NCBI GenBank assembly: GCA_964431685.1
Contig: CAYSLA010000063.1
Span: 1 to 18,560 of the forward strand
DNA length: 18,560 nucleotides
Reading direction: 5' to 3'
From: CAYSLA01 sp964431685
GTDB lineage: Bacteria > Armatimonadota > UBA5829
The notes under the pieces were generated by a model, which did no database searches, was not told where the DNA came from, and saw only the letters and a program-made list of their open reading frames with translations. How positions within the stretch are numbered: position 1 is the first letter of the stretch; every line of letters begins with the position of its first letter. A program made the translations under genes and the position numbers. Of this stretch, positions 1-7,256 are shown piece after piece.

Positions 1-15
1 TCGAAAGGAACTGTT

Positions 16-1179
16 ATGGCTGAGCGAGAGATTAGATTGGACGGCATAGGTGTCTGCCTGAGCAGACCTCGCGTTGTCGCCGAGACTACCGTTGGGCACT
101 GCTGGTTTGCGGACCTGCTGAGGTTTTCGACCGGTGAGCTGATGCTGAACTACAGCCTCAACGCTGACAGCAACGTTAACCAGCACAACTCGCAGGCCGT
201 GCGCATATCGACGGACGGCGGTGAGACTTTCGATTTCGCTTACGACGTCAATGGTTTTCACAACTCAGGAGGCGAACCTCGGATCAGCTTGCCAGATGGC
301 CGCATTGTCGGCGTATCTACGTTCCTGCGCGCAGATCCGCCGGGCCAGACGCGCCGGTTCCGCGCACATCGCTGGACCTATGACCAGGGTGGCCGGCGCT
401 ACAGTGTTGAACCGTGGGGCGCAATAGTGGAGGGACTGCCGCGCGATGTGGAGCCGTTCTCTGAGCCCAGCCGCACGTGGTGGAGCCGCATCAACTGGTT
501 CAGCGACATCATCCCCACGGCGAATGGAGGAATGCTCTCGACAATATCGCTGCGGTTCGCGGGCGATGACCTGGAGAGCACTGTGGCAGTGGCGTGTGAC
601 GACGAATGCAGGCACTGGCGCTATCTCTCGACCATCGCCAGGCCCGAAGACGTACCAGACGCCAGAGAGGGATTCGACGAACCGTGCCTGCTCCGCCTGG
701 CCGATGGCGACATTATGTGCATCAGCCGGGTCGGCAGCCTTGAGGACCAGAAACTCGCCCGCAGCTACAGCTCAGACGAAGGACAGACCTGGACACCGAT
801 AGACCGCCTCCCGGCTTACAGCGTTGCGCCTCAACTGCTTCGTCTTAACAACGGCGTCATAGTCCTCTCGACCGGCCGGCCGGGGCTGTTCCTCTGGTTT
901 GCCACCGACGGGCGCGGCGGGGAATGGCAGAGCTTGGACATCGTAGACTACCACAACTCCGTTATGGACGAGCCCTCGCAGATCATGGCTGCTCACGACG
1001 CGTCCGGACCCGGTTCGCAGGTGACCGGGGCCCAGACTACGTCATATACCGCAATGGTGGAGTTATCGCCTAACCGCGTGCTGTTGATATACGACCGCGT
1101 GCCGTTCGGTTGGAGCGGCGTTCCTGCCGATTCCGGCGAGCGCAGCCAGATATATCTTCTTGAGGCTCAGATCACGTGA
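16..1179 (+). CDS. Sialidase/BNR-repeat family protein (glycan-active, putative)
   Basis: A 387-residue protein with the Asp-box motifs of six-bladed sialidase-fold proteins: STDGGETF at residues 65-72, SSDEGQTW at 252-259, and a degenerate copy near 297-304 (TDGRGGEW). The segment around 221-238 (DEPCLLRLADGDIMCISR) resembles the repeated strand pattern of the same fold. The ATG is preceded by AAAGGAAC six bases upstream. No signal peptide is visible, so the product looks cytoplasmic or is exported by other means. Members of this fold hydrolyse sialic acid or other glycans, but many are uncharacterised; I cannot identify the full catalytic Arg triad and Tyr/Glu pair, so substrate is unknown. 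It is the first of two carbohydrate-type genes in a row, and any upstream operon partner lies outside the window. Confident on the fold, not on the reaction. Confidence 0.75.
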   Translation: MAEREIRLDGIGVCLSRPRVVAETTVGHCWFADLLRFSTGELMLNYSLNADSNVNQHNSQAVRISTDGGETFDFAYDVNGFHNSGGEPRISLPDGRIVGVSTFLRADPPGQTRRFRAHRWTYDQGGRRYSVEPWGAIVEGLPRDVEPFSEPSRTWWSRINWFSDIIPTANGGMLSTISLRFAGDDLESTVAVACDDECRHWRYLSTIARPEDVPDAREGFDEPCLLRLADGDIMCISRVGSLEDQKLARSYSSDEGQTWTPIDRLPAYSVAPQLLRLNNGVIVLSTGRPGLFLWFATDGRGGEWQSLDIVDYHNSVMDEPSQIMAAHDASGPGSQVTGAQTTSYTAMVELSPNRVLLIYDRVPFGWSGVPADSGERSQIYLLEAQIT

Positions 1180-1182
1180 CAG

Positions 1183-1270
1183 GTCATTTCGACCGGAGGG
1201 AGAAATCTCCGGGTAGGAGATTCCTCACATTTGTTCCTAAGGAACTCCCCTGATTTTGGGGAGTTCCTAC
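1183..1270. repeat. Intergenic palindromic repeat element between the two glycan genes
   Basis: This gap holds two adjacent dyads. The first is GGAGA-AA-TCTCC at 1199-1210, preceded by GTCATTTCGAC at 1183-1193, which looks like the common interspersed GTCATTTCGA/GAGAAATCTC class of bacterial repeats (recalled, not searched). The second is a perfect 11-bp stem, AGGAACTCCCC at 1240-1250 with GGGGAGTTCCT at 1258-1268 and a 7-base loop. No T-run follows, so a simple intrinsic terminator is less likely than a mobile palindromic element. It sits exactly where the reading frame of the next gene opens. Confidence 0.6.
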
Positions 1271-1337
1271 CCAAAACAACCGCGCTATCCGCGATGGACC
1301 GGTCTGCAGGTCAATCCGGGCGGCGGGAGCGATCCCT

Positions 1338-3080
1338 GTGCATTTCGAGACCGACGATGACATCAACACGGGCAAAGACCTTGCGTATCCCTGGCTCCAC
1401 AGGCACAATCACGTCAGGGGAGAGGTGTTCGCGCGGAGCTACGCCAATGGAGTTGTTGAGCTCTTCCTGCGACACATCAACGGATTCTTCTTCACTGAAG
1501 GCGGAGATCTGAAGGGCGCGGTGCCTGTGCTGGGATTCCGCGCAAAGGAAAGACCAGGCATTGACGGTCAACAAGAGGTGGTCGGGCCCGAGCGATGGAA
1601 CCTGGGCGGAGTGGCTGTTGACACGACCGACGCTGCTTCACTTCTTGGTGAGCAATTTCCCGGACGAAAATGGATGGACGGGGATGTACTTGTCTATCAG
1701 CCGTACCAGGGAGTTGAGCCGTTCGCGGGCTACAACTGCGAGGCTCGAACCGGGGACGCCCATCTCTGCCATGCGGCTGATCGAGTGATTCCAAAAGGAA
1801 CTGCCAGGACGGTACGTATGACGGCGTCACTGGGCGACGCTCCCCCGGAGGTGGCGGTGTACGTCGCCCCGGCGTGGCTCTACGGCGTCAGTGAGGAGTT
1901 TTCCGGAGAGCCTCTTCTGCCAGTTCTCGATGAGACTGAGGAAGTGATCGGAGAGGCCGCCCGGTGGCTGAACACCGAATGCTACAAGAACAGGTTCGAC
2001 GACGGAGCCGTCTGCCGCCACGGCCTGGGGTGCCCCAACAAACCCGGAGAGCCGGGGTGGGAAGGTGAGGCTCCGTATTCACATCTACTGGCAGCATACT
2101 TCACAGCCGACCCCACAACCTATGATCTGGCGCTTCGGACGGCTTACCATTTCACGGACGTGGCAGTGGATCACGCATTCTTGTCGGCCAGAATGCACGC
2201 CTATGAGACCGGCGCGCAGGCGCTACCTATGCAGCGCATAATGGCCCCGTACGGAGCCTACCTGGAGACCGGAGACCCGTATCTCGCGGAGACTGCAATT
2301 GCCGTGGCTGACCACGCCTATTCGTGGGATACCACAAACTACCCCAGGCGCGCCTATGGCAGAGACGCCGCCTACATCCGCGGCCTGATATTCCTCTACA
2401 GATTCACGGGAGAAGGAATCTACTTGAGAAGGGCGAGAAAAGCGATTGGAAGGGTGATGGCAACTCAACTGGACGATGGAAGCTGGGCAGATCAGGGGAA
2501 TACCACGGGAGTCCACGCCACTCCGTGCCTGATCGTCAAGCCGTGGATGGGTCTGATCGCCACCGAACCGCTGGTGGAGTATCTGACGCTGGTGGATGAC
2601 GACGAGGTCGCCGCATCCGTAATTCGCTTTGCGGACTGGCTGCTTTCCTCCAAAGTCACTACTGAGCACGGCACCCACTGGACCTACCAGATGAGCTACG
2701 GTGGGAGCACGACATATCCGAGCCTGAATGGCGTGATTACGCTTCCGTCGACAGGAATCTTCCACGTTGAGTACCTGGCCAAAGTCCTGGGTTGGGCCTC
2801 ACTCCACACGGGCAGGCGCGAGTACTACGATTCGTGGCAGGATTCTTTCTCGATATCCAATGACAAGGCATTTCTCGGCGGCGAATGGGATCACGGGGCC
2901 AACAAGCGCATACAGAACCTTCTCTGGCAGAGGTCGAGGCTGTGGGGTGCGAAACTGGGCACGAACGAGATAAAAGTGGAACCTAAGGAGTACCTGACAC
3001 CCAAGTCTCCGCGAGCGCGAGTGGTTTCACCGATTGGCGACATAGAGGTTACGACGAACAGGCAGATACTACCGATTTGA
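1338..3080 (+). CDS. Alpha/alpha-toroid carbohydrate-active-like protein, N-terminus probably lost
   Basis: Unrecognised at family level. Residues 1-190 look like a beta-rich domain; residues 200-520 are helical with aromatic and acidic residues spaced as in six-hairpin glycosidases and polysaccharide lyases (for example LDDGSWADQG near 375-384, and RRAYGRDAAYIRG near 338-350). A YetA/PcRGLX-type lyase relation is possible but weak. The proposed start is a GTG with GGGAG eight bases upstream. However, the same frame stays open back to 1254 without any start codon, and the last 16 or so codons before the GTG (about 1290-1337) have coding-like composition (RDGPVCRSIRAAGAIPV), so the natural protein may have begun further upstream and been cut by the repeat at 1183-1270. 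No signal peptide. It follows the BNR protein by about 160 bp, suggesting a shared glycan-related role. Confidence 0.6.
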   Translation: MHFETDDDINTGKDLAYPWLHRHNHVRGEVFARSYANGVVELFLRHINGFFFTEGGDLKGAVPVLGFRAKERPGIDGQQEVVGPERWNLGGVAVDTTDAASLLGEQFPGRKWMDGDVLVYQPYQGVEPFAGYNCEARTGDAHLCHAADRVIPKGTARTVRMTASLGDAPPEVAVYVAPAWLYGVSEEFSGEPLLPVLDETEEVIGEAARWLNTECYKNRFDDGAVCRHGLGCPNKPGEPGWEGEAPYSHLLAAYFTADPTTYDLALRTAYHFTDVAVDHAFLSARMHAYETGAQALPMQRIMAPYGAYLETGDPYLAETAIAVADHAYSWDTTNYPRRAYGRDAAYIRGLIFLYRFTGEGIYLRRARKAIGRVMATQLDDGSWADQGNTTGVHATPCLIVKPWMGLIATEPLVEYLTLVDDDEVAASVIRFADWLLSSKVTTEHGTHWTYQMSYGGSTTYPSLNGVITLPSTGIFHVEYLAKVLGWASLHTGRREYYDSWQDSFSISNDKAFLGGEWDHGANKRIQNLLWQRSRLWGAKLGTNEIKVEPKEYLTPKSPRARVVSPIGDIEVTTNRQILPI

Positions 3081-3093
3081 GTGCACGCGCGAT

Positions 3094-3156
3094 GTAGGGG
3101 AGCACTTCCACGTGCGCCAGCGGAGGAGACGGGAGGACACGGAGGTCCTCCCCTAC
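3094..3156. repeat. Palindromic GTAGGGG...CCCCTAC repeat upstream of comEC
   Basis: GTAGGGGAG at 3094-3102 pairs with CTCCCCTAC at 3148-3156 (9 bp). Nested inside the right end is an 8-bp stem, GGGAGGAC at 3131-3138 and GTCCTCCC at 3145-3152, with loop ACGGAG. The right half, GGGAGGAC-N6-GTCCTCCC-CTAC, matches in layout the element at 4501-4526 inside comEC, so both belong to one repeat family. No open reading frame of interest lies in it. Confidence 0.7.
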
Positions 3157-3165
3157 TGGAGCGCG

Positions 3166-3194
3166 TTGACAGACCGACGGCTCAGTGGTACGAT
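3166..3194 (+). promoter_or_regulatory. Sigma-70-type promoter of comEC
   Basis: A perfect -35 TTGACA (3166-3171) is followed after 17 bp by TACGAT (3189-3194), 4 of 6 to consensus. Transcription should begin near 3201, only about 8 bases before the ATG at 3209, so the message would have almost no leader. This also argues against the in-frame GTG at 3185, which lies inside the promoter. Confidence 0.6.
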
Positions 3195-3208
3195 ACCTGC
3201 AGCTTGTC

Positions 3209-4972
3209 ATGAAACCACAGACCAGATCCGCTACCCTCGCAATCGCGTTTGCACTGGGGATACTCGCCAGTGAGTATCTGGCGACAGCCACTTACATACT
3301 GGCGGCGTGCGCAGTGACAGCCCTTGGTTTGCTCCACGGTGAGCGAACAATTCCGCTTACACATGGCAGAGGTCGTCTCTCCGGTCAAGCCATGCTTATC
3401 ATAGTCGCGGTGTTCCTCGCGGGAGCATTCCGATACGGCACCTACGCGAGCGTATCTGGCGACGATGTCTCGTGGTTCGTGCGCTCCGCGTCCGCAGTCA
3501 GAGGAAGGGTGACTTCAGAACCGGAAGTCAAGGGAGGCCGAATCACGATGGTGATGAACGCGTCCCAGGTCAGGATTGGTGACGTGTGGATTGACTGTTC
3601 GGGTAGGGTGCTGCTCTACCAGAGTGAGGCAGCAAAGAGCGTTAAGCTGGAGTACGGCGACAAGGCCCAGGTCGTCTGCCGTCTGTGGAAACCGTTCGCT
3701 GCAACCAATCCCGGTCAGTTCGATTGGGCGCGTTACCTCGCCCGCCAGCAGGTATATTGCTGCGCAAGCGCGAAGAAGCCAGGTACAGTAGAGTTGGTCC
3801 GCCACGGAGGCGGCAATCCGATGGTCAGATGGGCTCTCGCGGCGAAGAAGGGGTTCGTAGCCTCAATATTCAAGATTCACCCTCCACGCGAGGCCTCGGT
3901 GATAGCCGGCATGGCACTCGGTACCTATGCATATCTACCCGACAACCTCTACACCGCGTTCCAGCGAACGGGCACGCTGCACCTGCTGGCCGCATCCGGC
4001 ACGAACTGCATCATACTATGCACACTTGCCGGTCTGGTGCTGCCCAAGATTCAATTCAAACGCAAGAGCATGCTTATGATCGCGTTCCTGCTCTTCTATG
4101 TGCTCATGCTTGGTTGGAAGCCTTCTATGATGCGCGCCGGTCTGATGGCGTCACTGGCGCTGATGGCCCTCCCGCTGGGCAGAGTCTATCACCGCAAGAA
4201 CGTCTTCTTTGTGAGCGCCCTTATTCTGCTGCTGGTCAGGCCGTCTGATCTCTTCAACATTGGGTTCCAGCTCTCGTTCCTGGCAGTCTGGGGACTCATC
4301 GCCGCTGCCCCGCTATTCGAGAAATGGCTTTCGCAGGCAAGATGCTTGCACGACAATCTCAAAGCCGGGTTTCGGGAACAGGCTTCCCGAAACACCGTTG
4401 AAGCTGGGTTTCGGGAACAGGCTTCCCGGAACACCGTTCAAACCAACCGTGGACACGATGGGGATGTTATCCCGATAGAAGCAGCTTCGGGGCACGGGGC
4501 GGGCGGACACACAGGTCCGCCCCTACAGCGCGCGGGGCATAGCATAGCGATGGCGCTCGCACGCGTGGCGAAATCCGCAAGAATGTGCGACCGGCCTGTG
4601 GCTATCGCGAAATCGGCGGTGCTGGCCACCACGACGTGCACGCTATTCACTGCCCCGATCGGAGCGTACTACTTCAACCACGTCTCGCTTACGTCTCTGC
4701 CAGCAAACATAGCCATGGCGTTCGCGTCCTACGCGGTATTCGCGGATTCCGCGGCCTCGGCGCTCCTGGCACACGTGCCGCTGGGCGGCCCTGCGTTGGG
4801 ATTCGTTGGAACCAGGATAACGGGGGCGGCGCTGTCAATTGTGGAATCACTGGGTAAGCCGACTTGGAGCGACGTGCTTGTGCCATCTCCGCCGGTTTGG
4901 TGGCTGATGACGTACTACGCCATTCTGATAGCTCTGGCCTCGCGACTGGAGGTGTCCGGTGCCGGGAAATAG
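3209..4972 (+). CDS. comEC: ComEC/Rec2 family DNA-uptake channel, lacking the fused MBL domain
   Basis: Polytopic membrane protein that would carry single-stranded DNA across the inner membrane during natural transformation. Two or three N-terminal membrane segments are followed by the soluble OB-like domain (about 87-192, with the family pattern NPGQFDWARYL), then the competence domain with the conserved HLLAASGTN at 258-266 and several more membrane helices. The C-terminal metallo-beta-lactamase domain usual in ComEC is absent here and is encoded by the next gene, which overlaps by 14 bp. Residues 385-440 are atypical: a 13-residue sequence, AGFREQASRNTV plus E or Q, occurs twice (386-398, 399-411), then a Gly/His-rich stretch, all encoded by palindromic repeats lying in a loop between helices. 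The ATG at 3209 is chosen because the promoter overlaps the alternative GTG at 3185. No pilus or ComEA genes are nearby. Confidence 0.85.
   Translation: MKPQTRSATLAIAFALGILASEYLATATYILAACAVTALGLLHGERTIPLTHGRGRLSGQAMLIIVAVFLAGAFRYGTYASVSGDDVSWFVRSASAVRGRVTSEPEVKGGRITMVMNASQVRIGDVWIDCSGRVLLYQSEAAKSVKLEYGDKAQVVCRLWKPFAATNPGQFDWARYLARQQVYCCASAKKPGTVELVRHGGGNPMVRWALAAKKGFVASIFKIHPPREASVIAGMALGTYAYLPDNLYTAFQRTGTLHLLAASGTNCIILCTLAGLVLPKIQFKRKSMLMIAFLLFYVLMLGWKPSMMRAGLMASLALMALPLGRVYHRKNVFFVSALILLLVRPSDLFNIGFQLSFLAVWGLIAAAPLFEKWLSQARCLHDNLKAGFREQASRNTVEAGFREQASRNTVQTNRGHDGDVIPIEAASGHGAGGHTGPPLQRAGHSIAMALARVAKSARMCDRPVAIAKSAVLATTTCTLFTAPIGAYYFNHVSLTSLPANIAMAFASYAVFADSAASALLAHVPLGGPALGFVGTRITGAALSIVESLGKPTWSDVLVPSPPVWWLMTYYAILIALASRLEVSGAGK
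4362..4439. repeat. Tandem palindromic repeat (2 x 39 bp) inside comEC
   Basis: Two copies, 4362-4400 and 4401-4439, differ at only a few bases. Each holds a hairpin: GTTTCGGGAA at 4369-4378 with TTCCCGAAAC at 4384-4393 (10 bp, loop CAGGC), and GTTTCGGGAA at 4408-4417 with TTCCCGGAAC at 4423-4432 (one mismatch). The 39-bp period is 13 codons, so the comEC frame is kept. Confidence 0.85.
4501..4526. repeat. Second palindromic element inside comEC, same family as 3131-3156
   Basis: GGGCGGAC (4501-4508), loop ACACAG, GTCCGCCC (4515-4522), then CTAC. The 8-bp stem, 6-base loop and CTAC tail mirror the intergenic copy at 3131-3156, with stem changes that are compensated on both arms. Smaller dyads (GGGAT-GTT-ATCCC at 4461-4473, GAAGC-A-GCTTC at 4478-4488) fill the space between this and the tandem repeat. 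Confidence 0.7.
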
Positions 4973-5846
4973 GGGATGGATGTGGGTAGCGCTGATCGCC
5001 GTCGCGGCGTTCGCTGTTGCCAGCCCGCTCGTAATACCGGACAGAAGCCTGCGGGTAGCGTTTCTGGACGTGGGCCAGGGAGCTTGCACCGTCATCAGGA
5101 CGCCTTCCGGCAAGATAATGGTAGTAGACTGCGGCAGTTCGTCCGGAAGATCCCCTGAGTTTGTTGCGAAAAACGTGGTGGCTCCCTATCTCGACAAGAT
5201 TGGCGCCAGCAGAATCGACCTTGCGGTATTGACGCACCCGCACGCAGACCACTGCAACGCATTCGCCGCCCTGCTTCGCCTCAAGCCTGCAGCGGCAGTC
5301 ATGGACATCGAATACCCTCACACGTCGCAGTACTACATCGATTTCCGCAAACAGGTGAAGATATCCAAAGCAACACGCAAGAAGGCTGAACGCGGGATAA
5401 GAATCGACCTTGGAGACGGCGTGGAGGTGTACGTGCTCAGTCCCGACCCAGGCGTCGAATACCCTGATCTGAACGACAGGTCCGCAGTGCTTAGAGTAGT
5501 CTACAAACGCACCGCTTTCCTTCTGTCGGCGGATGCAACAGTGCTTACCGAAAGTGGGATTCTTCGGCACTCACCCAGACTGCGATCCGACGTGCTTCAA
5601 GTCGGCCATCACGGATCGGACACCTCCACATCAGACGAATGGCTCGCGGCCATCCGGCCACGATTCGCGGTCATCAGTTGCGGACGAGCCAACGTGTTTG
5701 GCCTTCCATCCAAGCGTGTGGTGGCGAGACTTCGCGACGCACGGGCAACGGTCTACCGCACAGATAAGCACGGCGCAGTAGTGTTCTCAACTGACGGAAA
5801 AGACCTGAGCGTGCGGACATACGCACCAAGACGTTACCGCTACTGA
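4959..5846 (+). CDS. ComEC-type metallo-beta-lactamase domain protein (stand-alone)
   Basis: A 295-residue protein equivalent to the C-terminal domain of ComEC. One hydrophobic segment (about 7-26) would anchor it with the enzyme domain outside the membrane. The MBL fold shows LDVGQGACTVI (36-46), the metal motif HPHADH (93-98), NDRSAVLRV (172-180), D192 and GHHGS (216-220). In ComEC this domain is thought to act as the nuclease that degrades the non-transported strand. The GTG start is selected because GGAGG (4948-4952) lies six bases upstream; a Met at residue 8 is the alternative. The overlap with the channel gene indicates translational coupling and a joint complex. Stand-alone MBL hydrolases of this group exist in other contexts, but the neighbour makes the ComEC role very likely. 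Confidence 0.85.
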   Translation: MPGNRGWMWVALIAVAAFAVASPLVIPDRSLRVAFLDVGQGACTVIRTPSGKIMVVDCGSSSGRSPEFVAKNVVAPYLDKIGASRIDLAVLTHPHADHCNAFAALLRLKPAAAVMDIEYPHTSQYYIDFRKQVKISKATRKKAERGIRIDLGDGVEVYVLSPDPGVEYPDLNDRSAVLRVVYKRTAFLLSADATVLTESGILRHSPRLRSDVLQVGHHGSDTSTSDEWLAAIRPRFAVISCGRANVFGLPSKRVVARLRDARATVYRTDKHGAVVFSTDGKDLSVRTYAPRRYRY

Positions 5847-6020
5847 GATCACTTCCGACAGGACAGGTCGCGATTTAAGAGCGCGCCCTATCGTAGGACC
5901 TCGCGCTTCCGGGGACGCATCAGCAAGGCACAGAAGTATCCCGGTTTGCCCTGAGTCTCTCGCCCACATCTGCCATAATCATGTGAGAGATGCATTTTCA
6001 GTAAGGAGTGGCCTCAACCT
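5847..6020. other. Intergenic gap before the ParB-like gene
   Basis: About 170 bp without a gene. A -10-like CATAAT lies at 5974-5979 but no convincing -35 sits 16-18 bp upstream. A short CCTA-TCG-TAGG dyad occurs at 5887-5897. AAGGAG about a dozen bases before the ATG at 6021 is the likely ribosome-binding site. Nothing else is recognisable. Confidence 0.4.
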
Positions 6021-7172
6021 ATGGATTTGGTGGACATCCAGAAGATTTTCCCCGCGGCCGACCAGCCGAGAAAGACTTTCGACCAGGGCAAGCTGTTGGA
6101 GCTGGCTATGTCTATCCGGGAGCGCGGCGTGCTCGAGCCAATCGTCGTACGACCGACCGGCGAGGACAGATATGAGATTGTGATGGGCGAGCGACGGTGG
6201 CGTGCTGCCCAGATGGCCGGGCTAACAGAGATACCCGCCGTCATCCGCGAACTTAACGACGAAGACGCCAGTGCGGACGCCGTTGTAGAGAACTTCCAGC
6301 GCGAAGATCTCAACCCAGTAGAACGAGGGCGCGCCATACAAAAACTGCTGGGTTTCATGCCCTGGGAGAAGGTGCTCAAGACCCTTGGCTGCGCTGACTC
6401 AACAATGCGCAGGTATCTTGATCTGCTTGACCTGCCAAACGGTGTGCTTGACGAACTGGTTGCGCAGCCCCGCGCCAACGAGGGAGATTTCCTGGAAGGA
6501 CACGCGCATGCTTTGCGGGTGCTCAACGGCAATCTCAAAGCCCAGTTACGGCTCTGCAAGAAGGTCCGTGCTGAGCGGATGGGTGTGGAAGACCTGAAGA
6601 AGGTCATTGCCGCCATCCTCGAGTTCCCGGATAAGGAAGAGGCGTTTCTGCGAGTGCCAGTCAGCGTGACCGAAGAGATTATCCGGGGAATGGCTCGGCT
6701 GACCAAGAAGAAGAAACCCTATCAGCCAAAGACGGCGCAGTCTCACCTCAAGACCATTCAAAAAGCGTGCACAGCAGTTCTCGATCTGCTGGACGAGCGA
6801 GTGGCGATATACCTTGAGACTCAGGAACTCAACCAGATGCTGAGCGCCACTGCCGATCTTGCTGAGCAGATCAATAAGTTCAACAAGAGCATGCGCCAAT
6901 CACTCAAGACCAGCGACAGGGAGTTCAGAGAGGTCTACATCCACTGTCCCTTGTGTGGAAGGATGGAGCTCATTGGGAGTCTGCACTGCAGCGTGTGCTG
7001 GAGCGTTCTGAGGAGATGTCTGGACTGCGAGAACTATGACGTGTCCTACCAGCAGTGCCGCAAGCTAAAGACCGCGGTGTTTATGTCGGACGCAGAGAGT
7101 CCTGACGAGAACTCCGCTTCCTATAAGTGTGACACCTACCAGCCCAAGCGAGAGGTCGAAGCGGCAGCCTAG
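6021..7172 (+). CDS. ParB/Spo0J-family protein with C-terminal cysteine-rich zinc-ribbon region
   Basis: 383 residues. The N-terminal ParB/sulfiredoxin-type nucleotide-binding domain shows GERRWRA (56-62) and ENFQREDLNP (90-99), the conserved motifs of CTP-binding ParB proteins. A helix-turn-helix follows at about 114-139 (WEKVLKTLGCADSTMRRYLDLLDLP). The middle (170-305) is helical, with a basic stretch KKKKP near 229-233. The C-terminus replaces the usual ParB dimerisation domain with eight cysteines: C309-x2-C312, C323-x2-C326, C333-x2-C336, C346 and C370, which look like one zinc ribbon plus a second metal site. No parA or parS-like site is visible beside it, so it is unlikely to be the chromosome-partition ParB; a DNA-bound regulator or a Noc-like factor is more plausible. 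Monocistronic, ending at a strong shared terminator. Confidence 0.8.
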   Translation: MDLVDIQKIFPAADQPRKTFDQGKLLELAMSIRERGVLEPIVVRPTGEDRYEIVMGERRWRAAQMAGLTEIPAVIRELNDEDASADAVVENFQREDLNPVERGRAIQKLLGFMPWEKVLKTLGCADSTMRRYLDLLDLPNGVLDELVAQPRANEGDFLEGHAHALRVLNGNLKAQLRLCKKVRAERMGVEDLKKVIAAILEFPDKEEAFLRVPVSVTEEIIRGMARLTKKKKPYQPKTAQSHLKTIQKACTAVLDLLDERVAIYLETQELNQMLSATADLAEQINKFNKSMRQSLKTSDREFREVYIHCPLCGRMELIGSLHCSVCWSVLRRCLDCENYDVSYQQCRKLKTAVFMSDAESPDENSASYKCDTYQPKREVEAAA

Positions 7173-7200
7173 CAAGTACACGCCGAGACCGTCACCGAAA

Positions 7201-7237
7201 GACGCACCAGAGGCATACCCTCCGCCTCTGGTGCGTC
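7201..7237. terminator. Bidirectional terminator hairpin between convergent genes
   Basis: A perfect 14-bp stem, GACGCACCAGAGGC (7201-7214) and GCCTCTGGTGCGTC (7224-7237), with a 9-base loop, lies between the converging ParB-like and PEP-CTERM genes. T-runs are short on both sides (GTATTTCG rightward; TTTCGG leftward), which suits a bidirectional but not ideal intrinsic terminator. Confidence 0.75.
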
Positions 7238-7256
7238 GTATTTCGTCACAGCAAGA

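Noticed and set aside
4362..4439. Tandem repeat as a possible CRISPR array
   Set aside because: The two copies are contiguous with no spacers and there are no cas genes.
4689..5570. 293-codon open frame on the minus strand opposite the MBL gene
   Set aside because: The + strand frame has an intact MBL motif set and a good start; the antisense frame shows no recognisable domain and is a by-product of GC-rich codon use.
5946..5979. TTGCCC ... CATAAT as a promoter for the ParB-like gene
   Set aside because: The spacing is 22 bp, too long for a normal sigma-70 promoter.
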